Positions 7,878 through 15,915 of a stretch of DNA of 64,000 bases are shown here, one piece after another. The stretch is from Maribacter algarum (ex Zhang et al. 2020) (GTDB taxonomy: Bacteria; Bacteroidota; Bacteroidia; Flavobacteriales; Flavobacteriaceae). The position numbers and the translations under genes were made by a program. Position 1 is the stretch's first letter, and each line of letters opens with the position of its first letter. The notes under the pieces are model-generated. The model did no database searches, had not been told where the DNA came from, and was given only the letters and a program-made list of their open reading frames with translations. The stretch lies in the NCBI RefSeq assembly GCF_005885635.1, contig NZ_VATY01000002.1:496001-560000 (forward strand), given 5' to 3'.

Positions 7878-10658
7878 TTAAAGAAGCTTCTCTCTTAAAT
7901 ACCGTGCTGTGTGCGAAGTTTTACTCGTTATAATTTCTTCGGGAGTGCCAGACACAAGCAGTTGCCCGCCATTTTCTCCTCCCTCAAGACCTAAATCTAT
8001 TATGTAATCTGCACATTTTATCAATTCGATATTGTGCTCAATAACGATAATTGAATGTCCCCTGGTTATTAAAGCATCAAAAGACTTAAGTAATTTCTTG
8101 ATATCGTGAAAGTGCAGTCCGGTTGTAGGTTCGTCAAAAATAAAGAGCGCTTTGTCCTTCGAGTTCCCTTTTACAAGGAAAGAAGCCAATTTGATACGTT
8201 GTGCCTCACCACCAGAGAGAGTAGATGAAGATTGTCCTAAAGTAACATAACCTAAACCAACATCTTGTAAGGGCTTTAGCTTGGTTACCAGTTTGGTTTG
8301 TGAATGGGTTTCAAAAAACGAAATGGCATTATCAATGGTCATGTTCAAAACATCATCGATACTAGCATCTTCAAATTTAACTTCTAGAACTTCTTTTTTG
8401 AAGCGTTTTCCTCCACAGGTATCACATTCGAGATGAACATCGGCCATAAACTGCATTTCTACAGTTATTTGTCCTTCGCCTTTACATTTTTCGCAACGAC
8501 CTCCGTCCACATTAAATGAGAAGTGTTTGGGTTGATAGGCCCGTATCTTGCTCAATTTCTGTGATGAAAACAAACTTCGAATGTCATCGTAGGCCTTGAT
8601 ATAAGTAACAGGATTTGAGCGAGAAGATCTCCCAATGGGATTTTGGTCAACAAATTCAACATGTTTGATATCCTTGTACTTTCCTTCAAAAGAAGTGTAT
8701 TGTCCTGCTTTTTCACCATATCCACCGACTTCTTTCAAGATAATAGGATATACTATTTTTTTAACCAGGGTACTTTTTCCACTACCGGAAACTCCCGTGA
8801 CCACAGTGAGCATATTTAAAGGGAAGGTAACATCGATATTTTTCAAATTATTCTCACGCGCCCCTTTGATGGCGATGAAATTTTTGGATTCCCTTCTTTT
8901 TTCAGGAATAGTAATTTCTTCAGTTCCATTAAGATAACTTGCGGTTAAAGAAGTTGATAATAAAACTTCATCTAGAGTTCCATGGGCTACGACTTCACCA
9001 CCGTGAGTGCCAGCCTCTGGACCAATATCAATGACTTCATCTGCTGCTTTCATGATATCTTCATCATGCTCCACTACGATAACAGTATTTCCCAAATCAC
9101 GTAGGGATTGTAAAACCTCTATTAGATTTTCTGTATCCTTTGGATGCAATCCAATACTTGGCTCATCTAAGATATACATGGAACCGACCAGGCTACTTCC
9201 TAAAGATGTAGCGAGGTTAATACGCTGACTTTCACCACCAGAAAGGCTATTTGACTTTCTATTCAAGGTCAAATAGCTCAAACCTACCTTATAAAGGAAG
9301 CCCAAACGTGTATTGATTTCCTTTAGTAAGCGGGATGCAATTTTTCCGTCGTGTTCGTTTAGATTGATTCCCTCAAAAAACTGAATTAGTTTTTCAATAG
9401 GTAGCTCGACTAAATCGGAAATGGATTTTCCATCAACTTTTACATAATCCGTTTCCGGACGCAGTCGTTTCCCTTTACAAACACCACAACGTGTTTTACC
9501 ACGGTAACGTGAAAGCATTACCCGATTCTGAATTTTATAACTCTTCTCTTCCAATTGAGAGAAGAATTTATGAATTCCAATAAAATGGTCGTTACCATCC
9601 CAAACCAATTGTTTTTGTTCTTCAGATAATTCAAACCAAGGCTTATGGATAGGAAAATCAAATTTATAAGCTGAATTCACCAACTGATCACGATACCAAC
9701 CCATACTTTCTCCACGCCAGGCAAAAACTGCGTTTTCGAAAATGGAGAGAGCTGTATTCGGTACCACTAAGTCTTCATCGATTCCGATAACATCGCCATA
9801 ACCTTCGCATTTTGGACATGCCCCATATGGATTGTTAAAACTAAATAGATGTACATTGGGTTCTAAGAATGACATTCCATCTAACTCAAACTTATTGCTA
9901 AATAGAGATTGGTTTCCCGTACCAAGTTCTTCGATAATGCATTCTCCTTTTCCTTCGAAATAAGTCGTGTCAATTGCATTTGCCAAGCGATTATAGAAAT
10001 CTTCATCATCTTTTACGATTATTCTATCTACCACTAAATGGAATTCTTTTCCAATATCTTTGGGAGCGGCGTCAATTCTTAGAACCTCTCCTTTATATTT
10101 TATTCTAGCATAGCCTTGTTTGGAAAATAATTCAAGTGATTTAAGTGAATCTCTATCTTCTTGAATTTTTATTGGAGCTAACAAAAGCATTTTTGTTCCT
10201 TCTTCGAAGCCTTTGATATGATTTACAACGTCGGTAACCGTATTTTTCTTCACTTCCTTCCCGGAAATGGGAGAGATTGTTCGTCCAATTCTGGCAAACA
10301 AAAGTTTTAAATAATCATAGATTTCTGTAGTAGTACCTACCGTTGAACGCGGGTTAGTGGAATTTACCTTCTGTTCGATAGCAATGGCTGGCGCTATTCC
10401 CTTTATATAATCAACTTTGGGTTTATCCAATTTCCCCAAGAACTGTCTAGCATATGATGAGAGACTCTCCACATAACGTCGTTGTCCTTCGGCATATAGT
10501 GTATCAAAGGCCAAACTTGATTTGCCCGAACCAGACAATCCCGTTATCACAACCAATTTATTCCTCGGAATAACAACATCGATATTTTTCAAATTATGCA
10601 ATTTTGCACCTTTGATAATGATGTTTTCTTTCGGATTTATGTCGAGGATAGGGTCCAT
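7878..10658 (-). CDS. uvrA: UvrABC excinuclease subunit A
   Basis: UvrA is the damage-recognition ATPase of nucleotide excision repair, acting as a dimer that loads UvrB at lesions. Two ABC ATPase modules are visible: Walker A GLSGSGKSS near the N-terminus and GVSGSGKST in the second half, signatures GGESQR and GGEAQR, and zinc-binding CxxC pairs (CPKCEG, CGVCKG, CEKCKG with CDTCGG). An ATG ten codons upstream (10688) is open, but the inner ATG at 10658 is preferred: the family sequence begins about there, and a perfect -7 box (10677-10684) lies between the two starts. The product is then 926 residues, normal for UvrA. Confidence 0.97.
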   Translation of the reverse strand: MDPILDINPKENIIIKGAKLHNLKNIDVVIPRNKLVVITGLSGSGKSSLAFDTLYAEGQRRYVESLSSYARQFLGKLDKPKVDYIKGIAPAIAIEQKVNSTNPRSTVGTTTEIYDYLKLLFARIGRTISPISGKEVKKNTVTDVVNHIKGFEEGTKMLLLAPIKIQEDRDSLKSLELFSKQGYARIKYKGEVLRIDAAPKDIGKEFHLVVDRIIVKDDEDFYNRLANAIDTTYFEGKGECIIEELGTGNQSLFSNKFELDGMSFLEPNVHLFSFNNPYGACPKCEGYGDVIGIDEDLVVPNTALSIFENAVFAWRGESMGWYRDQLVNSAYKFDFPIHKPWFELSEEQKQLVWDGNDHFIGIHKFFSQLEEKSYKIQNRVMLSRYRGKTRCGVCKGKRLRPETDYVKVDGKSISDLVELPIEKLIQFFEGINLNEHDGKIASRLLKEINTRLGFLYKVGLSYLTLNRKSNSLSGGESQRINLATSLGSSLVGSMYILDEPSIGLHPKDTENLIEVLQSLRDLGNTVIVVEHDEDIMKAADEVIDIGPEAGTHGGEVVAHGTLDEVLLSTSLTASYLNGTEEITIPEKRRESKNFIAIKGARENNLKNIDVTFPLNMLTVVTGVSGSGKSTLVKKIVYPIILKEVGGYGEKAGQYTSFEGKYKDIKHVEFVDQNPIGRSSRSNPVTYIKAYDDIRSLFSSQKLSKIRAYQPKHFSFNVDGGRCEKCKGEGQITVEMQFMADVHLECDTCGGKRFKKEVLEVKFEDASIDDVLNMTIDNAISFFETHSQTKLVTKLKPLQDVGLGYVTLGQSSSTLSGGEAQRIKLASFLVKGNSKDKALFIFDEPTTGLHFHDIKKLLKSFDALITRGHSIIVIEHNIELIKCADYIIDLGLEGGENGGQLLVSGTPEEIITSKTSHTARYLREKLL

Positions 10659-10676
10659 ATAAAAATTATAAGATTG

Positions 10677-10684
10677 CAAAGATA
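10677..10684 (-). promoter_or_regulatory. -7 promoter box of uvrA
   Basis: On the minus strand the sequence is TATCTTTG, a perfect match to TAnnTTTG. It lies 18 bases before the chosen uvrA start and downstream of the more distal ATG, which helps to exclude that start. No good -33 TTG was seen at 19-21 bases. Confidence 0.5.
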
Positions 10685-10863
10685 ACAATAGGGTAGTACA
10701 ATAACCAGCATGACTACATCTTAAAATAGGGTATGTGGTGATTGAGTTGTTGTAAGTGTAGATATCCCATTCCAGTAGATTTATAAGTTATTTAGTCAAA
10801 GAAAACTGACTACCTGATTCTGGGTATTTTTAAGAAAAAACAGTAGTTATTTTTAGATTTTCT

Positions 10864-10892
10864 TTTGAAGTTTATAATTTTATCTATATTTG
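10864..10892 (+). promoter_or_regulatory. Promoter of the first sigma factor gene
   Basis: The -33 element TTTG (10864-10867) and a perfect -7 box TATATTTG (10885-10892) are 17 bases apart. Transcription would start near 10899, after a possible upstream start at 10865. This supports translation from the ATG at 11015 with a leader of roughly 115 bases. Confidence 0.6.
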
Positions 10893-11014
10893 AGGTCTAC
10901 ATTAAAAATCAATTGCCTATAACGAAAGATTACTTTTTCAAAATTGGAAGAATAACCCACAAGACCTCTTTGTTCAAAAAGAGGACCCTAAGTTTAACCA
11001 AAAAAGTAATCGTT

Positions 11015-11596
11015 ATGGAAGTACAAATTGAAGATCCCATATTAATAACGCGTTATATTGCTGGAGACGAAAGAGCTCTAGAAGCCTTGATTGATCGTCA
11101 CAACCAACGTATCAGTAGTTTTATTTATTCTAAGGTAAATGACCGAGGAATAACTGAAGACATTTTTCAAGACACTTTTATTAAAGTCATTCGAACCTTA
11201 AAGCGAGGGGCTTATAATGAGGAGGGAAAGTTTTTACCATGGGTAATGCGTATCGCGCACAATCTTATTATCGACCACTTTAGAAAGAACCGAAGAATGC
11301 CCATGTATCAAGGATCAGATAGTTTTAATATATTTTCTGTTATGGGTGACGATAAATTAAATATCGAAAGTCAAATCATTAAAGATCAAATTGATACTGA
11401 TTTAACCTTTCTTATAGATGAACTGCCAGCAGATCAACGTGAGGTTCTTATTATGCGTATCTATAAAGACATGAGTTTCAAAGAAATTTCTGAAAATACT
11501 GGAGTGAGTATTAATACAGCTTTGGGTAGAATGCGCTACGCTCTTATTAACCTTAGAAAGGTCATTTCTGAAAATGATATTATTTTAACGAATTAA
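11015..11596 (+). CDS. ECF-type RNA polymerase sigma factor, copy 1
   Basis: A 193-residue sigma-70 family (ECF) protein. Region 2 covers about residues 25-95 (DRHNQR, the EDIFQDTFIKVI helix, then WVMRIAHNLIIDHFRK). Region 4 covers about 135-185 and carries the helix-turn-helix KEISENTGVSINTALGRMR. An open frame extends 50 codons upstream, but that part is non-conserved and precedes the expected transcription start. No anti-sigma gene is adjacent; instead a 47-residue gene follows. The second copy at 12234 is about three quarters identical by eye. Its regulon is not apparent. Confidence 0.92.
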   Translation: MEVQIEDPILITRYIAGDERALEALIDRHNQRISSFIYSKVNDRGITEDIFQDTFIKVIRTLKRGAYNEEGKFLPWVMRIAHNLIIDHFRKNRRMPMYQGSDSFNIFSVMGDDKLNIESQIIKDQIDTDLTFLIDELPADQREVLIMRIYKDMSFKEISENTGVSINTALGRMRYALINLRKVISENDIILTN

Positions 11597-11631
11597 TAGA
11601 CCATAGGTCGAGTGATTTAATTACATTCTTG

Positions 11632-11645
11632 TTTAGTTGCGTTAT
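11632..11645 (+). promoter_or_regulatory. Conserved 14-bp block before small ORF 1
   Basis: TTTAGTTGCGTTAT is repeated exactly at 12851-12864. In both places it ends 25 bases before the ATG of the 47-residue gene. The flanking bases differ, so the block seems selected. It could be a promoter, a regulator site or an RNA element. Confidence 0.5.
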
Positions 11646-11670
11646 CTTAGGAAACAATACCAAACTAGAT

Positions 11671-11814
11671 ATGGAAAAAATTTACTCTAAAGAACAAAAA
11701 CAGTGTGACTTAGTTCAAGCAAAGCCAGAAACAGTTCAATTTCTTTTGAACTTTTCAAAATCGTTAGAAATAACTGAGGTAAATGGAATTCAATTTGAAT
11801 CGAATTTGAACTAA
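11671..11814 (+). CDS. 47-residue conserved protein paired with sigma factor, copy 1
   Basis: The ATG at 11671 opens a 47-codon frame starting MEKIYSKEQKQCDLVQAK and containing ETVQFLLNFSKSL. A paralogue of the same length lies after the second sigma factor, with the core T-V-x-FLLNFS-x-SL and the ends (MEKIYS, LN) conserved. Conservation at the protein level shows it is a real gene. It has no signal or membrane segment and is too short for a classic anti-sigma domain; a small helical partner of the sigma factor is a possibility. A strong terminator follows. Confidence 0.82.
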   Translation: MEKIYSKEQKQCDLVQAKPETVQFLLNFSKSLEITEVNGIQFESNLN

Positions 11815-11830
11815 AGAGTAGAACGCTAAT

Positions 11831-11872
11831 AGAAAAGCCCCAACAAATTTATTTGTTGGGGCTTTTCTTTTT
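11831..11872 (+). terminator. Strong terminator of module 1
   Basis: A perfect palindrome with 18-base arms (11831-11848 and 11851-11868, GC-rich core GCCCC/GGGGC) is followed by a T-rich run. It closes the first sigma/small-protein unit. Confidence 0.93.
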
Positions 11873-12233
11873 GTATAGAATCTTAGAATACTTTTTTCCG
11901 AAAAGAAAGAACTTGCTTTTTTGGAAAATTTTCAACTTCACAAACGATGAAGCAATAAAAAGAACGATAAAAGTGAATAGTACACGTAGTCGGAGGCAAC
12001 GCGTCATGTTGCTTTTTATTTTGTTGGAAAATAGAAAAGCAGCGTTTCACATCAAAAACTGAGGGTTTGACAACAATGTTTTTTTCTCTCGCCCTGATAT
12101 ATATAGTTTTAGGTCATAATTGAAAATCGAAGCAACTTGCTAAGATTTAAGATTAAACTCAAAAAATAACTAGATGACCCAAAAAAACCTTTCTAACAAA
12201 AAGTCCCAAACTTTTTTAAAAAAACCTGCTTTC
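11873..12233 (+). other. Intergenic leader between the two sigma modules
   Basis: These 361 bases hold no convincing gene. The 69-codon frame at 11853-12062 starts inside the terminator stem and has no recognisable content. TAGTTTTA at 12104-12111 is a 7-of-8 match to the -7 consensus and could serve the second sigma gene, but no matching -33 element was found at proper spacing. Confidence 0.5.
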
Positions 12234-12815
12234 ATGAAAAACCAAATTGAAGATTCAGTTTTAGTACGAGACTACATTAGTGGAGATGAAAAATCTTTGG
12301 AAATTCTAATCAACCGACACAACCAACGAGTAACAAGTTTTATTTACTCTAAAGTTTTGGACCGTGACATTACTGAAGATATCTTTCAAGACACTTTTAT
12401 TAAGGTTATTAAGACCTTAAAAAAGGGTTCTTATAGTGAAGAGGGTAAGTTTTTACCGTGGGTAATGCGAATTGCGCATAACTTAATTATCGACCACTTT
12501 AGAAAAAACAAGAGAATGCCGAAGTTTGAAGGCAATGATGACTTCAATATTTTCTCTGTTATAGGTGACGATAAGTTAAATGCTGAAAAACAAATCATAA
12601 AAAATCAAATAGATTCTGATTTAAGAGATTTAATCGAAGAGTTACCAGATGATCAGAAAGAAGTACTTTTAATGCGTATCTACAAGGATATGAGTTTTAA
12701 GGAAATATCTGAAAATACGGGAGTTAGCATTAATACAGCTTTAGGAAGAATGCGTTATGCTTTGATTAATCTTAGAAAAATCATTGAGAAGCATAACATC
12801 GTTTTAACGAATTAA
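12234..12815 (+). CDS. ECF-type RNA polymerase sigma factor, copy 2
   Basis: A 193-residue paralogue of the sigma factor at 11015, collinear over the whole length. The region 2 segment from EEGKFLPWVMRIAHNL to FRK and the region 4 helix KEISENTGVSINTALGRMR are identical. Differences concentrate at the N-terminus, the 2-4 linker and the last residues. The frame is open 20 codons further upstream, but that stretch is lysine-rich and unlike copy 1, so the ATG at 12234 is chosen. The -10-recognition helices are nearly unchanged, so the two copies may share promoter specificity and differ in expression. Confidence 0.92.
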   Translation: MKNQIEDSVLVRDYISGDEKSLEILINRHNQRVTSFIYSKVLDRDITEDIFQDTFIKVIKTLKKGSYSEEGKFLPWVMRIAHNLIIDHFRKNKRMPKFEGNDDFNIFSVIGDDKLNAEKQIIKNQIDSDLRDLIEELPDDQKEVLLMRIYKDMSFKEISENTGVSINTALGRMRYALINLRKIIEKHNIVLTN

Positions 12816-12850
12816 CATTCCGCTAAGAGAGTAAAAAACAATATTTCCAT

Positions 12851-12864
12851 TTTAGTTGCGTTAT
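12851..12864 (+). promoter_or_regulatory. Conserved 14-bp block before small ORF 2
   Basis: This is the second exact copy of TTTAGTTGCGTTAT, again ending 25 bases before the start codon of the small gene. Confidence 0.5.
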
Positions 12865-12889
12865 TCTTACATAACAAGACTATACCAAT

Positions 12890-13033
12890 ATGGAAAAAAT
12901 TTACTCTGAACACCAAAAGGAATGTACACTTGTTAGATCTGGGGCCGATACCGTAAGATTTCTGCTCAATTTTTCACGATCACTTCATGTGATAGAATAT
13001 AAAGATCTCAAGTTTGAAAACATTTTAAACTAA
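12890..13033 (+). CDS. 47-residue conserved protein paired with sigma factor, copy 2
   Basis: The ATG at 12890 opens a 47-codon frame (MEKIYSEHQKECTLVRSG..., ending FENILN). It aligns without gaps to the protein at 11671; by eye about half of the residues are identical, including DTV-x-FLLNFSRSL. The stop codon abuts the terminator hairpin at 13032. Its existence in both modules, at the same distance from the 14-bp block, argues that sigma factor and small protein work as a unit. Its function is unknown. Confidence 0.82.
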   Translation: MEKIYSEHQKECTLVRSGADTVRFLLNFSRSLHVIEYKDLKFENILN

Positions 13034-13060
13034 AAAAGGCCGCTATAAGCGGCCTTTTTT
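13032..13060. terminator. Bidirectional terminator between module 2 and nth
   Basis: Arms of 13 bases (AAAAAAGGCCGCT and its complement) surround a 3-base loop. The A/T runs on both sides allow termination in either direction. The nth stop codon lies inside the stem. Confidence 0.93.
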
Positions 13061-13708
13061 AGTTTTATAATATTCTTCAATTACTCCTTTTCGACCAATT
13101 GTCCTTGTAATAAGGTCTTTTTCCAAATCCCACCCTCTGGCAGGAGAATATTCCCGGCCGTACCAAATGATTTGTAAGTGTAAATCATTCCATAATTCTT
13201 TTGGAAACAATCTTTTCGCATCTTTTTCTGTTTGAACCACATTTTTCCCATTTGTGAACCCCCATCGGTACATCAATCTATGAATATGGGTATCTACCGG
13301 AAAAGCAGGAATTCCAAAGGCTTGAGATACAACAACACTTGCGGTTTTGTGGCCCACAGCGGGGAATTCTTCCAATAATTCCAACTCTCGAGGAACAACA
13401 CCATCGTATTTTTCAATTAGGATTTTTGAAAGCCCATGGATTCCTTTTGACTTCATAGGGGATAATCCGACGGGTTTTATAATTTCTCTTATTTCTTCAA
13501 CGGAAAGTTTTACCATATCATAGGGATTGTCTGCCCTTTCAAATAGCAACGGTGTAATCTTATTTACCCGAACATCAGTGCTTTGTGCCGACATTAAGAC
13601 GGCAACCAATAGAGTATAGGGGTCCTTATGATCTAATGGAACCGGAATAGTAGGATACAATTCTTGTAGTGTCTTTATTGTAAAATTGACCTTTTCTGCT
13701 TTTGTCAT
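13043..13708 (-). CDS. nth: Endonuclease III-like DNA glycosylase without Fe-S cluster
   Basis: A 221-residue HhH-GPD protein. The helix-hairpin-helix loop (LEEFPAVGHKTASVV) supplies the expected catalytic Lys121, and Asp139 in FPVDTHIHR matches the family aspartate. Nth removes oxidised pyrimidines and nicks abasic sites in base excision repair. The protein contains no cysteine at all, so the C-terminal [4Fe-4S] cluster of E. coli Nth is absent; the corresponding tail is WYGREYSPARGWDLEKD. I recall close flavobacterial homologues with the same tail, so this is probably lineage-typical. It converges with the sigma module and shares its terminator. Confidence 0.93.
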   Translation of the reverse strand: MTKAEKVNFTIKTLQELYPTIPVPLDHKDPYTLLVAVLMSAQSTDVRVNKITPLLFERADNPYDMVKLSVEEIREIIKPVGLSPMKSKGIHGLSKILIEKYDGVVPRELELLEEFPAVGHKTASVVVSQAFGIPAFPVDTHIHRLMYRWGFTNGKNVVQTEKDAKRLFPKELWNDLHLQIIWYGREYSPARGWDLEKDLITRTIGRKGVIEEYYKTKKGRL

Positions 13709-13763
13709 TTTTTGTTTAACTTTATCAGATAATAATAAAACATTAATTTAATTAGAATTGCAT

Positions 13764-14216
13764 ATGAACACATTAAAAGTAGGGGATACTGTTCCTACAT
13801 TTTCTGCCACAGACCAAGATGGCAATACTATAAATTTATCTGATTATTCAGGGAAAAAATTGATTGTTTTTTTCTATCCGAAAGCAAATACACCTGGTTG
13901 TACGGTTGAGGCTTGTAATTTGAGAGATAATTACGCAGAACTACAGGCACAAGGTTACGAGTTATTAGGAGTAAGCGCAGATTCTGAAAAGAGACAGGCG
14001 AATTTTAGAAACAAATTCGAGTTCCCTTTTCCTTTGTTAGCAGATGAAGACCATACGGTTATCAATACTTTTGGTGTTTGGGGACCGAAGAAATTTATGG
14101 GTAGGGAGTATGATGGCATTCACAGAATGACATTCGTGATTAATGAAAAAGGAATCGTTTCTAAGGTAATAGAAAAAGTCAAGACTAAAGATCATGCTGC
14201 TCAGCTGCTGGATTAA
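13764..14216 (+). CDS. bcp: Thioredoxin-dependent thiol peroxidase (BCP/PrxQ)
   Basis: A 150-residue peroxiredoxin that reduces H2O2 and organic peroxides. The TPGCTVEACNLRD segment gives the peroxidatic Cys46 and a resolving Cys51 five residues later, the atypical 2-Cys pattern of BCP. The ATG at 13764 is chosen over a TTG two codons upstream because the family begins at the MNTLKVGD position. It is divergent from nth, with only about 55 bases between the two starts. Confidence 0.95.
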   Translation: MNTLKVGDTVPTFSATDQDGNTINLSDYSGKKLIVFFYPKANTPGCTVEACNLRDNYAELQAQGYELLGVSADSEKRQANFRNKFEFPFPLLADEDHTVINTFGVWGPKKFMGREYDGIHRMTFVINEKGIVSKVIEKVKTKDHAAQLLD

Positions 14217-14240
14217 TCAGATTCTAAATTACATCTATCA

Positions 14241-14267
14241 AAAAAGCCTCAAATTTCGAGGCTTTTT
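14241..14267. terminator. Bidirectional terminator after bcp
   Basis: Ten-base arms (AAAAAGCCTC / GAGGCTTTTT) with a 7-base loop and A/T runs on both sides lie between two convergent genes. Confidence 0.9.
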
Positions 14268-14294
14268 CTATTAAATCATTGAATATGAGCTGTT

Positions 14295-15749
14295 TTACTC
14301 TTTTTCTGCTTTCTCCAATTTTTTGGCAAAAAGTTCTTTTTTCTTGATGATTTCGGCAATACCTTCTGGTAGTTGCTCTTCCCATCCCTTTTCATCATTC
14401 ATAATTTTCTTAAGAACATCCCTTGAGAAAATATGCATGATTTCAGGATCGTAATCTATAATGTCCATTACTTTGCCGTTGTACTTAAAGAACTTATATA
14501 GTTCCTTCATCCTCGGATGTACCTTCACGTTATTACTGGTCATTATTTGACCGGTCTCCGCATTCTTCATAGGATATAAATAGACCTGAAGGTCTTTAAA
14601 GAAAAGCTTTCCAAAGGCTTCTAAAATGCCCCCACTTAAATGTCTGTAGTACTTTTCATCAAAGACATCTACCAAGTTATTAACGCCCATGGTAAGGCCA
14701 ATACGTTGTTTAGTATAATTATTGAAATATTCAACAAGTTTATAATATTCTTGAAACTTTGATATCATCACATGCTGACCGAGTGAGCATAGAAGTTCTG
14801 CCCGATCCATGAAATCTTGTTCGTCAATCTCCCCAGAAGCTTTTAAATTGGAAAGTGTTATTTCAAAAATCACAATGGTTTTATTCATGTCCACAGTTTG
14901 ATCTCGAACAAAAATATCATATGACTTTTGATACATGTCAAGATTCACCTTGGTAACAGGTCTAAAACTTCCTCGAAGCGCCAAAATATTTTTCTTATAA
15001 AGAACTGCAGCAGGTAACAGGTTATTCCCATCAGGGCCGAACATTACGGCGTCCGTCATATCATTCTTAATCAACTGAAGGCTCATCAATCGGTTGTCAA
15101 CATCTTTGAAATTTGGTCCAGAGAAGTTGATCATATCTATTTCAATGGTATCCTTGTCGATATGATCATAAAGATACTTCAACATTTTCTTTGGTTTATG
15201 ATACTTGTAAAAAGCACCATAAATCAGGTTAACTCCTAATATCCCTAGGGTTTCTTGTTGTAATCGAGCCTCATTTTGTTTGAAACGAACGTGAAGAATA
15301 ATCTCATCAAGTTCTTTCTGTGTTGGATCCAACTGAAAACGGATTCCAATCCAGCCATGTCCTTTGTAGCGTTTTGAAAAGTCAATTGTCGCTACTGTAT
15401 TGGCATAGGAGAAAAACAAGCGTTCAGGATGGCTCTCTCTACTAATACGTTCTTCCATCAAACGCATTTCATGGGAAAGCATGGTTTTTAGACGCGGTTG
15501 CGTGACATATCTACCATCTTTTTCAATGCCGTAAATCGCGTCGCTGAACTGCTTGTCGTAGGCACTCATTGCCTTGGCAATGGTTCCTGAAGCTCCACCT
15601 GACCTAAAGAAATGACGTGCGGTTTCCTGTCCGGCGCCAATTTCAGCAAAGGTCCCGTAGATATCAGGATTCAAATTTATTCGGAGTGTTTTCGCCTTAA
15701 TCGAAGGAATATTTTCAAAAGCGGTATCCCTTTTTAAAACAGAAGCCAT
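14295..15749 (-). CDS. Conserved cytoplasmic protein of unknown function (484 aa)
   Basis: A 484-residue soluble protein with no signal peptide and no membrane segment. It is composed of well-ordered sequence with conserved-looking glycine motifs (AEIGAGQETARHFFRSGGASG near 36-57, and LGILGVNLIYGAFY near 168-181). I recall close homologues in many Bacteroidota that are inconsistently labelled, sometimes as 'TonB-dependent receptor', which the absence of a barrel or signal contradicts. No catalytic motif is recognised. It is convergent with bcp and divergent from the MBL hydrolase. Confidence 0.85.
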   Translation of the reverse strand: MASVLKRDTAFENIPSIKAKTLRINLNPDIYGTFAEIGAGQETARHFFRSGGASGTIAKAMSAYDKQFSDAIYGIEKDGRYVTQPRLKTMLSHEMRLMEERISRESHPERLFFSYANTVATIDFSKRYKGHGWIGIRFQLDPTQKELDEIILHVRFKQNEARLQQETLGILGVNLIYGAFYKYHKPKKMLKYLYDHIDKDTIEIDMINFSGPNFKDVDNRLMSLQLIKNDMTDAVMFGPDGNNLLPAAVLYKKNILALRGSFRPVTKVNLDMYQKSYDIFVRDQTVDMNKTIVIFEITLSNLKASGEIDEQDFMDRAELLCSLGQHVMISKFQEYYKLVEYFNNYTKQRIGLTMGVNNLVDVFDEKYYRHLSGGILEAFGKLFFKDLQVYLYPMKNAETGQIMTSNNVKVHPRMKELYKFFKYNGKVMDIIDYDPEIMHIFSRDVLKKIMNDEKGWEEQLPEGIAEIIKKKELFAKKLEKAEKE

Positions 15750-15840
15750 GGAGTGTGTTTTAGTTATAACAAAAATAAGAAGTTCACATAGTTTCTAAGT
15801 CATAAACGATTCAATTTTTTATAAATTATTTTCAAATCTT

Positions 15841-15880
15841 CTAATGTTGTGAAAACACTACTAATGTTGATAAAAACAGC
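15841..15880. repeat. Imperfect 20-bp tandem repeat in a promoter region
   Basis: CTAATGTTGTGAAAACACTA is followed directly by CTAATGTTGATAAAAACAGC, with a third partial copy (ATTGATGTCA) to 15890. The TTG of each unit has the same phase as the -33 element at 15882. It may be a regulator site. Confidence 0.6.
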
Positions 15881-15881
15881 A

Positions 15882-15909
15882 TTGATGTCAGGAAATAGTT
15901 ATAATTTTG
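15882..15909 (+). promoter_or_regulatory. Promoter of the MBL-fold gene
   Basis: TTG (15882-15884) and a perfect -7 box TAATTTTG (15902-15909) are 17 bases apart, as in the sigma promoter at 10864. The ATG at 15916 follows only 6 bases after the box, so the mRNA would be leaderless or nearly so. Confidence 0.55.
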
Positions 15910-15915
15910 AAATAG

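Noticed and set aside
11853-12062. A 69-codon open frame between the sigma modules
   Set aside because: It starts inside the terminator stem, has no family features, and has no counterpart after the second module.
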